44,370 bases of DNA from Methanothrix sp. GTDB lineage: Archaea > Halobacteriota > Methanosarcinia > Methanotrichales > Methanotrichaceae. The translations under genes and the position numbers were made by a program. Under the pieces are notes generated by a model. It did no database searches. It saw only the letters and a program-made list of their open reading frames with translations, and was not told where the DNA came from. The stretch spans positions 1 through 44,370 of the forward strand of contig JAPKYD010000080.1 in assembly GCA_026394475.1 (NCBI GenBank), written 5' to 3'. Each line of letters starts with the position of its first letter. Within the stretch, counting starts at the first letter, position 1. Shown here in pieces: positions 1 through 9,260 of this stretch.

Positions 1-42
1 GCCATGGCTAAAACTGCGCAATTCCAACGCTTATCACATCCC

Positions 43-72
43 AGCCATAGGTGGGTGGCACCACCTGTGGCT
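43..72. repeat. 12-bp hairpin, possible IS end
   Basis: The arm at 43-54 pairs with 61-72 over 12 positions (one G-T) around a 6-base loop. Small perfect hairpins with GC-rich arms are typical subterminal structures of IS200/IS605-type elements, but no transposase gene is in view. It could also be a terminator for a gene ending left of the window. No gene is seen before 362. Confidence 0.4.
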
Positions 73-142
73 AAGGTGCCAAAAACAACCTCATTTTAAA
101 AAGAAGCAATGTTTTATCGATTTAAGAGAGCACAAAAAATGA

Positions 143-202
143 GCGAGGGTTCACTTCATCCCCGACCAGAAGGACGGGGTATTCGTGACCCTCCGCGCTC
201 CC
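143..202. mobile_element. IS200/IS605-type end-like imperfect palindrome
   Basis: An inner stem CCCCG (160-164) / CGGGG (175-179) sits inside an outer imperfect stem in which GAGGGTTCAC near 145-154 faces GTGACCCTC near 185-193. The string CATCCCCGACC-AGAAGGACGGGG resembles the hairpin I associate with the ends of tnpB-containing IS200/IS605-type elements. No tnpA or tnpB reading frame is present, so this is read as a solo end or remnant. The rest of 203-361 is AT-rich and holds TATA-like stretches near 271-279 and 331-337. Confidence 0.45.
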
Positions 203-361
203 GAAGTAATAAATATTTTTCGGTGAATTTATTAGGAGTCCAGCTTCCAACGCCAAGATATGGATAACGATAATCTTTATAAACTCTGCAGGGGCAAGGG
301 CAGTGCCTCTCATTCACCTGCCATAGAATCCTTTAAGTACCATCTTTCCAAATGATAACTC

Positions 362-1465
362 ATGGACGTCCTTGTGCTCTGCATCGACCGCGACGACGAT
401 TTGGGCCGCAAGGCAGGGATTGAAAGCCCCATCATCGGTAGAGCGGACAATATCGATGCCGCCCTCAAGCTGGCCATGGCGGACCCGGAGGATTCGGATA
501 CAAACACCATCTTCGGGGGCATCAAAGTGCTGGACGAGATCGTCGCCTCCGGAAAGGTGGCAGAGATTGCCTCTCTGGCCGGAGACTTGAAGGTCGGATT
601 GACATCGGACAGCAAGCTCGCCGCTCAGCTGGAGGAGCTGATAGGACGCTTCCATCCCGAGGGAGTGATCGTTGTCTCGGATGGAGCCGAGGATGAGGCC
701 ATCCTGCCCATAATCCAGTCCCGCATCAAGGTGAACGGCGTCCGGCGGGTGCTGGTCAAGCAGAGCCCCAACCTGGAGAGCACCTACTACCTGCTCAAGC
801 AGGTTTTCACCGATCCCAAGATCAGCCATACCGTCTTCATTCCGCCGGCTTTGGCCCTGCTCATGTTTGCCATCTTCAGCCTCCTGGGATATCCCAGCGG
901 TGCCGTAGTGGCCATCACCGGGGCTGTAGGCCTTTACCTGCTCTTTCGGGGCCTGGGCCTGGACGACTCCATGGAGATGGCCAAGCAGACGCTGCGCAAT
1001 TCCCTCTATGCTGGAAAGATCGCCTTCATAACTTATATTCTGGCAGCTATGCTGGTGATCATAGCCACGGTCCGGGGGGTAGCCTACTTCTGGCAATACT
1101 TCCATGAGCCCATGTTTCCAGGATACTTCATGCTGGTGATGATCTACCTTCACGAGAGCATCTGGTGGTATGTGGTCGCTGCTTTATGCGTAAATTTCGG
1201 CAAGATCATGGACTTGTATTTAGAGGGGATAAGGGACGCTCGCACCTTCTCCTACCTCTTCTTCTTGCTGGCCACGGGCCTGGTCATTTGGTCAGCCAGT
1301 GGCTTCATCCTGGCCAGTGATGCGGACCTCAAGTTCGGCATAGGCATGGTGGAGTCCATCCAGTACCTGGCCATATCCGCCATAGTGGCCATCCTCATCA
1401 CCCTGGTCGGGGTGAACGTCTCCAAGCGTATTGCCGGAGATAGCCCTACCCAATCCGCCAAGTGA
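362..1465 (+). CDS. DUF373 family membrane protein
   Basis: A 367-residue protein with a soluble N-terminal half (about 1-150) and six or seven hydrophobic segments in the C-terminal half (about 155-355). The N-terminus VLVLCIDRDDDLGRK, the IGRADN segment and the VSDGAEDE motif near residue 106 match the archaeal DUF373 family as I know it. The family is common in methanogens and has no assigned reaction. The ATG at 362 follows an AT-rich region with a TATA-like CTTTAAG about 25-30 nt upstream, consistent with a short leader. The next gene starts 7 nt after this stop, so the two are probably cotranscribed. Role unknown. Confidence 0.85.
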   Translation: MDVLVLCIDRDDDLGRKAGIESPIIGRADNIDAALKLAMADPEDSDTNTIFGGIKVLDEIVASGKVAEIASLAGDLKVGLTSDSKLAAQLEELIGRFHPEGVIVVSDGAEDEAILPIIQSRIKVNGVRRVLVKQSPNLESTYYLLKQVFTDPKISHTVFIPPALALLMFAIFSLLGYPSGAVVAITGAVGLYLLFRGLGLDDSMEMAKQTLRNSLYAGKIAFITYILAAMLVIIATVRGVAYFWQYFHEPMFPGYFMLVMIYLHESIWWYVVAALCVNFGKIMDLYLEGIRDARTFSYLFFLLATGLVIWSASGFILASDADLKFGIGMVESIQYLAISAIVAILITLVGVNVSKRIAGDSPTQSAK

Positions 1466-1471
1466 TGCGCT

Positions 1472-2359
1472 GTGCTGAAGATCGATGCCTCGGGAGAGAG
1501 CTGCCTTTGCGACTTCACCTTTGACTTTTACTGGCAGCACAAGGGTTCGAGGCTGGATCCCGATCAAACCGTAAGCGGCGTCAGTTTTAGGCGGCTGGTG
1601 GAGGCCCTGCGCCAGGGCAAGTTTATAAGGATAAAGGGCGATGTCGGCAGCCGCCTTGGATCCAGCCTGGGCGTGGATCTGATCCGGCTGGGGGGAAAGG
1701 GCGGACCCCTGGAGACGACGGGAAAGATCATTGTAGACGGCAACGTCGGCCGCCGCATGGGCATAAGCATGCTGCGGGGAGCGATTTATATCTCGGGCCA
1801 GGTTGAGCCTCCCTTGGGAAATGTGGTCGCGGTGGAGAGCGACCTCTCAGGGTATAGAAAATTCGTCTCCTTGACCGAGGCTCTGGAAAGGTCCCTTCCT
1901 GTTCAAGAGCCCAATCACCAGGATGGAAACGGATTGGCAATCTGCGACGGCATTCTGCGGGACACCATTGGCGCGAGAAATCCCTCTGATAGGATCATCC
2001 GCCTGCGAGAAGACGCAGGGATGAGCACCGGCATTCTCATGCGCTCAGGGCTGATCGACATCTCAGGGGATGCGGATCGCAACACCGGCGTGCTCCTGCA
2101 GGGCGGCAGAATAGTCGTAAAAGGCAGCACGGGGGACTTCACAGGGGCAGAGATGCGCGGCGGAGAGATCTTCGTGGCCAAAGACGCGGGCAGCTTTGCC
2201 TGCGCCAAGATGAGAGGCGGAGCCGTTTATGCCCGAGAGGGCAAGCCCCTGCCTCCCGCCCAGGCGCGTGTGCTCGGCCCCTCCGAGCAAGCGGCCGTGG
2301 CCAGGATGCTGGGATTGAGCCCCCTTCACGCCATGATGTATCGCAAGCTCAGCCTTTAA
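1472..2359 (+). CDS. Stand-alone GXGXG (FwdC-like) beta-helix protein
   Basis: A 295-residue protein built of repeated turns of the form G-D-x-G-x3-G-x2-M-x-G-G-x-I, clearest at about residues 190-260 (for example GDADRNTGVLLQGGRI and GAEMRGGEIFV). This is the GXGXG fold of formylmethanofuran dehydrogenase subunit C and the glutamate synthase C-terminal domain. It is not the operon FwdC, which lies at 30092-30886. It has an extra N-terminal module of about 40 residues and a tail after the helix. The start is a GTG 7 nt after the DUF373 gene, so translation is probably coupled. No catalytic residues are expected in this fold; it may be a scaffold or assembly factor. Substrate and partner unknown. 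Confidence 0.75.
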   Translation: MLKIDASGESCLCDFTFDFYWQHKGSRLDPDQTVSGVSFRRLVEALRQGKFIRIKGDVGSRLGSSLGVDLIRLGGKGGPLETTGKIIVDGNVGRRMGISMLRGAIYISGQVEPPLGNVVAVESDLSGYRKFVSLTEALERSLPVQEPNHQDGNGLAICDGILRDTIGARNPSDRIIRLREDAGMSTGILMRSGLIDISGDADRNTGVLLQGGRIVVKGSTGDFTGAEMRGGEIFVAKDAGSFACAKMRGGAVYAREGKPLPPAQARVLGPSEQAAVARMLGLSPLHAMMYRKLSL

Positions 2360-2365
2360 AATCCT

Positions 2366-3475
2366 TCAGTAGATCTCCTCTAGGTCCTCGATATGGGCGA
2401 AGGCGTCATCCATCTGCTTTCTGGCTCGCAGCCTCTTCTCCTTCTCGTCTTGCATGGCTCGAGCCGCCTGGGCATAGATGGCTTCAAGCTCTGGTGCGCT
2501 GGCCATGGTGAAGACCGAGAGCACCTTGGGATGCCCCTTCTTGACTACAATGCCCTTGAAGACGTGACCTGCACTGGCAGAGAGCCTCTCCACCTCTTTG
2601 GTGATCTCATCCACATCCAGATACTCCCTGGACCCCTGTATTATGATCATCGCTCTGGCGGAGTCGTCGGTCACATTGGCAGGATAGAGCAGGTTGACAG
2701 GCTTGAGGCTGTTCTCGATGGCATCCCTCACGGACGGATTCTTGCGATCCGCCTGGTAGAATCCCATGGTGCCTATGCGCAGGCCGCCGTTCATGACCGT
2801 CTTGAAGTCGCCAAGGTCAGTTACCGAGAGCATCTCGCTATCCAAAGATTCGATCAGGAAAAGCAAGCGCTGGGCGATCATGCTGTTGATCTTGTCATAG
2901 GCGGAGGCGATGTCTCCACTGAACCTCTTGAGATACTGATTGTCTGCTAAAATTATGCCCTCAGCTTCCACGTCCATCAGCTCCCTCATGCTGAAAGCAG
3001 CATTCTGGAGGTAAATGGACCCCTCTTCCCGGAAAGGCAGGACAGCAATGGTGATGACGGTGATGTTTCGATATTGCCTCTTGAGTTCGTTTATCAGCAG
3101 GGGTGAGAACGATGAGCCGGTTCCACCGGAGGTCGAGGTGATCACAAAGGCCAAATCGAAGTCGCCCCTCTTCTCGATCTCGCCCATGATCATGTCGCGA
3201 TTGTCCATAAACGCTTGCTTGCCCACGTTTCTATTGGCTCCCACGCCGTGCAGGTTCGGGACGTGCAATCTGTCCTTGGCTGTGGTGAACCTCAGCTCTT
3301 TCAGGTCGTTTATGGCTGTGTTGACGGCCAGAGTCTCCACCCGACTGGGAAACTTGGGCCGCAAACAATACTTGGTCAGGCTGGAGGCCCCACCGCCTCC
3401 CAAGGCCTCCTTATTTATGGCATCCAGTATTCGGTTACCGCACTGGCCTACGCCGAGCATGAGTACGTTGAGCAT
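2366..3475 (-). CDS. CetZ/FtsZ-like tubulin-superfamily GTPase
   Basis: A 369-residue tubulin/FtsZ-superfamily GTPase. Visible motifs are the N-terminal nucleotide loop GVGQCGNRI (8-16), the tubulin signature SGGTGSS (about 116-122) and a T7 loop region VTDLGDFKTVM (218-228). In FtsZ the T7 loop is NxDxxD; here the first Asn position is Val but both acidic residues (D220, D223) remain. The long insert between strands and the lack of an FtsZ-like C-terminal peptide fit the archaeal CetZ or non-canonical FtsZ-like group, linked to cell shape rather than division. It converges on the FwdC-like gene with a 6-nt gap. A TATA-like ACTATATC about 25 nt upstream suggests its own promoter. Confidence 0.8.
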   Translation of the reverse strand: MLNVLMLGVGQCGNRILDAINKEALGGGGASSLTKYCLRPKFPSRVETLAVNTAINDLKELRFTTAKDRLHVPNLHGVGANRNVGKQAFMDNRDMIMGEIEKRGDFDLAFVITSTSGGTGSSFSPLLINELKRQYRNITVITIAVLPFREEGSIYLQNAAFSMRELMDVEAEGIILADNQYLKRFSGDIASAYDKINSMIAQRLLFLIESLDSEMLSVTDLGDFKTVMNGGLRIGTMGFYQADRKNPSVRDAIENSLKPVNLLYPANVTDDSARAMIIIQGSREYLDVDEITKEVERLSASAGHVFKGIVVKKGHPKVLSVFTMASAPELEAIYAQAARAMQDEKEKRLRARKQMDDAFAHIEDLEEIY

Positions 3476-3518
3476 GATATCAAATCCCGTTCGGGCTTAA
3501 ATTGATATAGTCACTCCT

Positions 3519-4682
3519 TCAATATTTATACTCTCTGTATCGCCTATACATCCATGCGATGATAACTATGATTGGGAGGATAGGTAGGAGATATAGATAT
3601 TTATACTCTTGTTCCTGGACAACCACCTCGACCTTGCCTTCCTGGATCATGGCTGCATCTCCTCCCTGAAAGCTTGCCTTGAGGCTGACGGTATAGTTTC
3701 CAGCCTTCTTGCCCAGCAGCTCTGCGGAGTAGTTCACCTCCTGTTCGGGAGGGATCTCGAAGAGGCTCTTCTCCAGTCCTATGGCCTCCAGGCCATCCGG
3801 CGGCTTGATCTGCGCTTCGATCTTTACCCTGGTGGCGGAAGCCTTTCCAGTATTGGACAGACTGACGTTCAGCATGCCCTTGCCGCCAGCTGCTATTGGT
3901 CCAGAGGGATCCAGCTTTATCACCAGATCGGGCTTGCTCTCGGGATTTATCAAGATGTTAAAGGGCTCAGAGCTATTGGATTTGGCATTCTTCTTCGAAT
4001 CCGTGTAGCTGACCTGTATGGCCGGAACCCGGATGGAGCCTTCTTTGACAGCACTCATCACATACACAGCAGAATCTGCCCCCCCTGGGTCCAGCGTGTC
4101 CTTGATCTTGGGCGGATAGCCGGCGATATAAGAGAACTCCGGCAGCGGCGGCAGATCCTCCGTTCCTATATTCAGGGCCTGTCCAGTGCCAATGTTCTTA
4201 ACCGTAACCGTGACCTTGACCTCGTCTCCCACACTCATCTGATTCTTGTCGAAACTCTTCCCTACCACCAGATTGGGACGGTCCGCAATGACGCGAGGCC
4301 TCTCCGACGTATGCTTCCTGGCCGTGCCCAAATCCTCTTTATATTCTACCCTGACTTTGACGGATTGATCATCGAATATGTCGGTTACTGTGATGGTGAT
4401 GCCGCCATCTTCCGCCCCACCATCAATATTATTGGCGCTGTCCAGTAGGAAGGCCCTTTGATCCTCCAGGGGACTACCTACCTTGGAGACTTGCATTACT
4501 GCTAGGCCATCCTTCACCGACTGTATCTCTATAAGCTCGGCCTGGTAGTCGCCGATGTCGATGCGGTCGCCAATGTTAAGGGTGAAATCCTTGAACGTAA
4601 CAGTATCTTCATCAGAAGAATTGATGGCATGAACTGCTTGGATCAGCAGAATGAAGACCGCTAGATAGATCATGCGCCTCAT
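3519..4682 (-). CDS. Exported CARDB-type protein with C-terminal anchor
   Basis: A 387-residue protein with an N-terminal signal peptide (residues 1-20, ending AVHA), two or three beta-sandwich domains and a single C-terminal membrane helix (about 362-378) followed by a basic tail (RRYREYKY). The segments VKNIGTGQALNIG (about 170) and VSLSNTGKASATRVKI (about 275) are typical of CARDB/COG1361 adhesion-like modules of archaeal surface proteins. It faces outward and is anchored at its C-terminus. A TATA-like stretch GTATATAG just upstream indicates a separate promoter from nadC. A second protein with the same architecture lies at 23820-24758. Exact function unknown. Confidence 0.7.
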   Translation of the reverse strand: MRRMIYLAVFILLIQAVHAINSSDEDTVTFKDFTLNIGDRIDIGDYQAELIEIQSVKDGLAVMQVSKVGSPLEDQRAFLLDSANNIDGGAEDGGITITVTDIFDDQSVKVRVEYKEDLGTARKHTSERPRVIADRPNLVVGKSFDKNQMSVGDEVKVTVTVKNIGTGQALNIGTEDLPPLPEFSYIAGYPPKIKDTLDPGGADSAVYVMSAVKEGSIRVPAIQVSYTDSKKNAKSNSSEPFNILINPESKPDLVIKLDPSGPIAAGGKGMLNVSLSNTGKASATRVKIEAQIKPPDGLEAIGLEKSLFEIPPEQEVNYSAELLGKKAGNYTVSLKASFQGGDAAMIQEGKVEVVVQEQEYKYLYLLPILPIIVIIAWMYRRYREYKY

Positions 4683-4717
4683 ACCAGACCACCGTCTATA
4701 TACTTCGTAGGCATACC

Positions 4718-5539
4718 TTATTCTATCTCCAGGCTTAGGTCAATCCATCTCGCATTTCTGGTGAGATCGCCCAAGGAGATAACATCCACTCCCGTGGAGG
4801 CATAGTCTTCGATATCATTGGGTTTTATTCCTCCCGATGCCTCCAAGAGTACGCGGTTGCGGAGCCCTCTCTTCTGGAGAAGCTCTATGCCCTTTGCTAT
4901 CTCTGCCGGAGCCATGTTGTCGAACATGATGATGTCAGCGCCCATTTCCGCTGCCAGGAGCATATCCTCCAGGTTCTCCACCTCCACCTCGATCTTCTTG
5001 GTGAAGCTGGCCTGGCTCCTGGCCCGGCGCAGGCTTTCCTCCAATCCCTGAAGATGTATGTGATTATCCTTGATGAGCACGGCGTCAGAGAGATTGAACC
5101 TGTGAGTGTCGCCTCCTCCCAGGAAGACCGCCTTCTTCTCATATAATCTGAAGCCGGGGGTGGTCTTGCGGGTGCATGCGACCCGGACGCTGCCCCGGGC
5201 TTTTGCGCGCAGCACGCACTCGCGCGTGAGGGTGGATATGCCGCTCATCCGCGCCATGAAGTTCAGCACCAGTCTCTCGGATTGCAGTATCTTTCGGGCA
5301 TTGCCGCGCACATAGATCACCTCCCCTCCGGCCGGGACGCCCTCGCCTTCCTCGAAGAGAGGCTCTGCTTCTAGCCCGAAGTACGCGAAGATCTCCAAAG
5401 CTTCAGTCAATCCGGAGATTATGCAGTTCTCTTTGGCTATGATGACCGCTTTCGCCTCCGCCTCGCGAACGAGATTGCTGGAATCATCCCACTCCCCCAG
5501 GTCCTCTTCTACAAATCTCTCCAGCTCTGACCTCAGCAT
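4718..5539 (-). CDS. nadC: Nicotinate-nucleotide pyrophosphorylase (quinolinate phosphoribosyltransferase)
   Basis: NadC makes nicotinate mononucleotide from quinolinate and PRPP in NAD synthesis. The 273-residue protein has the family hallmarks: RKTTPGFR (about 138-145), GGGDTHRFNLSDAVLIKDNH (about 155-174), the acidic strand EVEVEN and the C-terminal LEASGGI / GVDVISLGDLT phosphate-binding segments. The start at 5539 (MLRSELERF) is preferred because it matches the usual N-terminus; an upstream in-frame ATG at 5653 would run into the divergent nadX gene. The 40 bp between nadC and nadX must hold both promoters. The pairing links quinolinate use with aspartate oxidation. Confidence 0.93.
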   Translation of the reverse strand: MLRSELERFVEEDLGEWDDSSNLVREAEAKAVIIAKENCIISGLTEALEIFAYFGLEAEPLFEEGEGVPAGGEVIYVRGNARKILQSERLVLNFMARMSGISTLTRECVLRAKARGSVRVACTRKTTPGFRLYEKKAVFLGGGDTHRFNLSDAVLIKDNHIHLQGLEESLRRARSQASFTKKIEVEVENLEDMLLAAEMGADIIMFDNMAPAEIAKGIELLQKRGLRNRVLLEASGGIKPNDIEDYASTGVDVISLGDLTRNARWIDLSLEIE

Positions 5540-5579
5540 ACCGCAAGGATTTTGATGTCCAATTGATTTATAGCCTCCG

Positions 5580-6392
5580 ATGCCTCTCAAGATAGGGCTT
5601 GTCGGGTGCGGTGCCATCGGGACGGAGATCGCAAGAGCGATAGATAGCGGCAAGATAGAAGCGGATCTGGTTGCGGTATGCGATCATAATCCCGCGACCG
5701 TGATCGCCCTCATCGATAGCCTGCAGCATAAGCCGGTCAGAGCCAGGCTGGAGGAGCTGGTGAGCCTCTCCGACCTGGTGGTGGAGGCTGCCTCCCAGAA
5801 GGCAGTGCCGGCCGTCGCCAGGGCCACCCTGGAGAAGGGCAAGAACCTGATGATCATGAGCGTCGGAGCCCTGGCAGAGCTGGAATTTTATCGCGAAGTG
5901 AAGAAGCTGGCCGAGGAGCGCGGCTCCAGGGTCTACATCCCCTCAGGCGCGATATCAGGGCTTGACGGCCTCAAGTCCGCCAGCATTGGCACCATTCGCA
6001 AGGTCACTCTCACCACCACCAAGAACCCCAGGGGGCTTGAGGGCGCGCCTTACATTCTGGAGAATAAGATCGATCTGGAGGCGCTCAAAGAGCCTGCGGT
6101 GATCTTCGAGGGAAGCGCGGCCGAGGCGGTCAAGGCCTTCCCCGCCAATGTGAACGTTGCCGCCACGTTGTGCCTCGCGGCTCGCGAGGGCGAGGTGCGG
6201 GTGAAGATAATCGCGGATCCTCACATCAACGTTAACCGCCATGAGATCGTGGCGGAGGGCGACTTCGGGCAAATCTTCACCAGGGTGGAGAATGTGCCCT
6301 CTCCCAAGAACCCCAAGACCAGCTATCTTGCGGCGCTTTCGGCCATAGCCACCCTGAGATCCATAGTGGAGCCCTTGAAGATAGGGACTTAA
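5580..6392 (+). CDS. nadX: L-aspartate dehydrogenase
   Basis: NadX oxidises L-aspartate to iminoaspartate with NAD(P), replacing aspartate oxidase as the first step of quinolinate synthesis. The 270-residue protein begins with a Rossmann motif (IGLVGCGAIGTEIARAI) and carries the family segments YIPSGAISGLDG (about 120-131), NVNVAATLCLAA (about 190-201) and ADPHINVNRHEI (about 212-223), which includes the likely catalytic histidine. It is divergent from nadC, so two of the three enzymes of de novo quinolinate-to-NaMN synthesis lie together; nadA is not in the window. The stop overlaps the convergent NosD-like gene by 4 nt. Confidence 0.9.
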   Translation: MPLKIGLVGCGAIGTEIARAIDSGKIEADLVAVCDHNPATVIALIDSLQHKPVRARLEELVSLSDLVVEAASQKAVPAVARATLEKGKNLMIMSVGALAELEFYREVKKLAEERGSRVYIPSGAISGLDGLKSASIGTIRKVTLTTTKNPRGLEGAPYILENKIDLEALKEPAVIFEGSAAEAVKAFPANVNVAATLCLAAREGEVRVKIIADPHINVNRHEIVAEGDFGQIFTRVENVPSPKNPKTSYLAALSAIATLRSIVEPLKIGT

Positions 6393-7864
6393 CCTATGTC
6401 AAGTGGCTTGGAATCAGACCACTTGGGCGGAGAGGTAGGCACTCGGGAGGATATCACTATTGTGCCGCCTTTCATCCTAAAGGGCGGTATCTCGTCATCT
6501 GCGGGTCCATACCTGGCGTATCTTCTCACTTCCTCGTTCAGCGCCGTCAGATTCAGGCTGCCGTCGTGGAAAGGCTTGGTCAGAGGTCGGAAGTCGTTGG
6601 ACTTCGAGTCCTGGCCCGGCAGGGCATAGGACTGGTCGCCGATGCCGTCGCCGTTCTCGTCCTTGCCATGGTAATCGCTGTAGTAGTTTCCGATGGTGGT
6701 GTTCCAGATGTTGAGGCTGGCGTTCTCGTAGGCATTGATATTGTTGTTAAAGAAGTTGTTGCCGAAGATGAGATTGTTCCTGTTCTCGTTGAGCCTTATG
6801 CCGTGGCTGTTGTCCGAGGCATTGTTGCCGAAGACTGCGTTGAGCTTGCAGCCCCTGGATACATCCAGGCCGTTGAAGTTCTTCTTGGCCGTGTTTCTGA
6901 TCACCAGGTTGCAGCTGCTGTTCTCCTGCAGGCTGATGCCGATGCCAAAGCCTTTCACGATCTCGCTTCTCCTGTTCTCCTCGACCACATTATCCGCAAT
7001 GGTATTGCTGTTCGAGCTGTCCGTTATCAGAATTCCGTAGTAGTTATGGTCGGCCCGGTTCCTTCTTACCTGGTTGAAGGAGGAGTTCCAGAGAGAGAGG
7101 CCGAAGGAGTTCCCCGAGAAGACATTATCCTGAACTTGGCATTTATCCGACTCCTTGAGGAGGAGGCCGGCATTGGCGGAGTTGACAATGCTGCTGTTTT
7201 GGATGGTTAAGTCGTCGCACTGCTCCACATCCAGGCCGTATTTTCTGCAGTTGGAGAATCTGCAGCCCTCAAATTTGCAAAAGCGGCAGTGCGAGAGAGA
7301 CACTCCGGCATCGCAGCTTTCCAGGGTGGTGTTCTGGACGGTGAGATTGTCGGCGTTCTCTGCCTGCACTCCCACCTGGGAACCGAAGATTGTCATGTCT
7401 TTCAAGGAGACATCATCGGCGCTGATGACTATGGCTGCATTGGGCTGGTCCAGGCGCTGTCCCGCTGCAGCAGCAGGGTTCTCCATGTAGTAATTGAACT
7501 TGGCAGTGGTATCCTTTCCCACCCCCAGGATCTTGAAGCCGGAGATAGTGACGCCGTCGCAAATTATTTTTATGGCAGGCTTCTGAATGGCCGCGTGCAG
7601 CACTGCTTCGCCCTGCCCCACGATTGCCAGGGGCTTATCCACCTCGAAGGAATTTTGATCTCCAGGCCCCACCAGTATAGTATCTCCCGCCTTCGCGGCG
7701 CTGATGGCCGCCTGGATGTCCAAACCCGCCTGGATGGTGCTTCCTTGAGCGGAAGAGAACAAAGCTGAAGCTAGAAACGCAATCAAGATTATCCGGCAGA
7801 GTCTAGTGCCTGAAGTGGCGCATGCCGGTGAAGACCATGGCCATGCCGTGCTCATTGGCAGCAT
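6389..7864 (-). CDS. Exported NosD-like right-handed parallel beta-helix protein
   Basis: A secreted beta-helix protein of up to 491 residues. A hydrophobic signal segment (about 24-40, ending SSAQG) precedes many about 22-residue turns such as [19 protein letters not shown] and [15 protein letters not shown], the pattern of NosD/CASH carbohydrate-binding or periplasmic copper-processing proteins. The tail includes [16 protein letters not shown], a calcium-binding-like segment common at NosD ends. The start is uncertain: the first ATG (7864) lies 62 nt inside the end of purH and gives a long n-region, but no better ATG exists before the signal core. It probably shares a transcript with purH. 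A surface or polysaccharide-related role is inferred. Confidence 0.75.
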   Translation of the reverse strand: MLPMSTAWPWSSPACATSGTRLCRIILIAFLASALFSSAQGSTIQAGLDIQAAISAAKAGDTILVGPGDQNSFEVDKPLAIVGQGEAVLHAAIQKPAIKIICDGVTISGFKILGVGKDTTAKFNYYMENPAAAAGQRLDQPNAAIVISADDVSLKDMTIFGSQVGVQAENADNLTVQNTTLESCDAGVSLSHCRFCKFEGCRFSNCRKYGLDVEQCDDLTIQNSSIVNSANAGLLLKESDKCQVQDNVFSGNSFGLSLWNSSFNQVRRNRADHNYYGILITDSSNSNTIADNVVEENRRSEIVKGFGIGISLQENSSCNLVIRNTAKKNFNGLDVSRGCKLNAVFGNNASDNSHGIRLNENRNNLIFGNNFFNNNINAYENASLNIWNTTIGNYYSDYHGKDENGDGIGDQSYALPGQDSKSNDFRPLTKPFHDGSLNLTALNEEVRRYARYGPADDEIPPFRMKGGTIVISSRVPTSPPKWSDSKPLDIG

Positions 7865-9155
7865 CGATGACCTCTTTATCCCGGATGGACCCTCCGGGAT
7901 GAATTACAGCGGTGGCTCCCGCCTTAAATGTCTCATCCAGGCCGTCCCGGAAGGGAAAGAATGAATCCGTGGCGGCCACGGTGCCCGCGGTGCATAGCCC
8001 GTGCTCCTCGGCCTTCTCCGCTCCAAACCGGGCGGAGTCCACGCGGCTCACCTGGCCCGATCCAATGCCTATGGTCTTGTTCTCTGTGGTGTAGACCAGG
8101 GCATTGGATTTAACATACTTGGCAATCTTCCAGGCAAATCGGAGGGCTCTAGTTTCAGATTCCGTGGGAGGCCGAGAGGATACCACCTTCCACTCCTTCA
8201 GGTCTGCAGTGTCAAAGTCCTGGAGCATCATACCGCCGAAGATGCTTCTCAGGTAGTAACCGCGATAGAGCTCCTCAGCTCTCTCCAGAAGATCCCCCAT
8301 GTCCAGGATTCTGCGATTGGGCTTCTTCCCAGTGAGAAGCCGCAGGGCCTCGGGATCAAACCCTGGCGCGAGCAGCACCTCCACAAAGCTGTCGCCAATG
8401 ACGCGAGCCGTGTCAACGTCCACCGGCCGGTTGAAGCCGATGACGCCTCCGAAGGCGGACTTGGGATCGGTGGCAAAGGATGACCGATAAGCCTCAGCAA
8501 GCGTGCCATCATAGGCCACGCCGCAGGGATTGGCGTGCTTCACAATGACCGATAGCGGCTTCTCGACTTTGACGCCATCGTACCGGGATAGATCGATGAG
8601 CATCTCCAGCACCGTCTCTGCATCCACTATGTTGTTGTAGGATATCTCCCGGCCGTTGAGCTTCTTGGCCCTGTGCAGGCCCAGTCCGTTCTTCTTCCGG
8701 TAGAGCGCTGCCGTCTGGTGCCAGTTCTCTCCATAGCGCAGATTCTGCACCTTCTCGAAGGCCGCTACCACATAGCGGGGCATGCCGCTCGTCTTGGTCT
8801 GCAGGGCAGCCAGCAGCCGGGCATCACTCTCCAGGCATTTGTAGAGAGCATGAGCCGCCAGATTTTCTCTCGTCTCCTGGCATAATCCTCCCGTCTGCTT
8901 GATCTCCTCAAAGACAGATGAATCGTTCCCGGCGTCCAGGAGGACAGAGCAACCTTTGCAGAGAGCCTGGCGTATGAGCGCTGAGCCGGAGGGCGTGTCC
9001 TCTAAGCCCGAACGGCATACGAGCAGGCTTTCTGATCCATTGCCGTCGGAAGAAAAATGGTCGCTGATTTGCAGGCCAAGCTGCTCCAAGCCGGGAAGAA
9101 TCGAACTTGCCTCTTTGGCCTGACCAGCCAGGACGACGACTTGCTTGATCTCCAT
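7803..9155 (-). CDS. purH: AICAR transformylase (PurH) with degenerate IMP cyclohydrolase domain
   Basis: A 450-residue PurH-type protein that formylates AICAR in purine synthesis. The C-terminal transformylase domain is intact from [14 protein letters not shown] (about 138) through KHANPCG (about 211), [12 protein letters not shown] and the C-terminal FPFRDGLDE / [11 protein letters not shown]. Bacterial PurH is usually about 510-530 residues with a roughly 190-residue IMP cyclohydrolase (MGS-like) domain. Here only about 130 residues precede the transformylase; the start ([11 protein letters not shown]) and the end ([10 protein letters not shown]) align by eye, but the central STGGT and GGRVKTLHP regions are absent. 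Cyclohydrolase activity is probably lost, with archaeal PurO the likely substitute. The TAG stop gives a normal C-terminus (GMRHFRH). Confidence 0.9.
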   Translation of the reverse strand: MEIKQVVVLAGQAKEASSILPGLEQLGLQISDHFSSDGNGSESLLVCRSGLEDTPSGSALIRQALCKGCSVLLDAGNDSSVFEEIKQTGGLCQETRENLAAHALYKCLESDARLLAALQTKTSGMPRYVVAAFEKVQNLRYGENWHQTAALYRKKNGLGLHRAKKLNGREISYNNIVDAETVLEMLIDLSRYDGVKVEKPLSVIVKHANPCGVAYDGTLAEAYRSSFATDPKSAFGGVIGFNRPVDVDTARVIGDSFVEVLLAPGFDPEALRLLTGKKPNRRILDMGDLLERAEELYRGYYLRSIFGGMMLQDFDTADLKEWKVVSSRPPTESETRALRFAWKIAKYVKSNALVYTTENKTIGIGSGQVSRVDSARFGAEKAEEHGLCTAGTVAATDSFFPFRDGLDETFKAGATAVIHPGGSIRDKEVIDAANEHGMAMVFTGMRHFRH

Positions 9156-9260
9156 CGAACCTCGTTTCCTTCGTCGTTGGCGCTATTTCAACTTTTTGCC
9201 GGACAGCACCCCGAGTCTTGAAGATAAGTTTTAAGCTCCCAGGACGCATCTTTTTTTATC

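Noticed and set aside
122-313. 63-codon minus-strand frame
   Set aside because: It is largely the complement of the IS-end hairpin (143-202) and has no promoter or ribosome-binding site; such frames over IS ends are common annotation artefacts.
314-1153. Long antisense frames opposite DUF373, CetZ, fwdA, argB and other GC-rich genes
   Set aside because: They lie on the complement of well-supported genes, lack family motifs and have compositions expected from reverse-strand codon bias.
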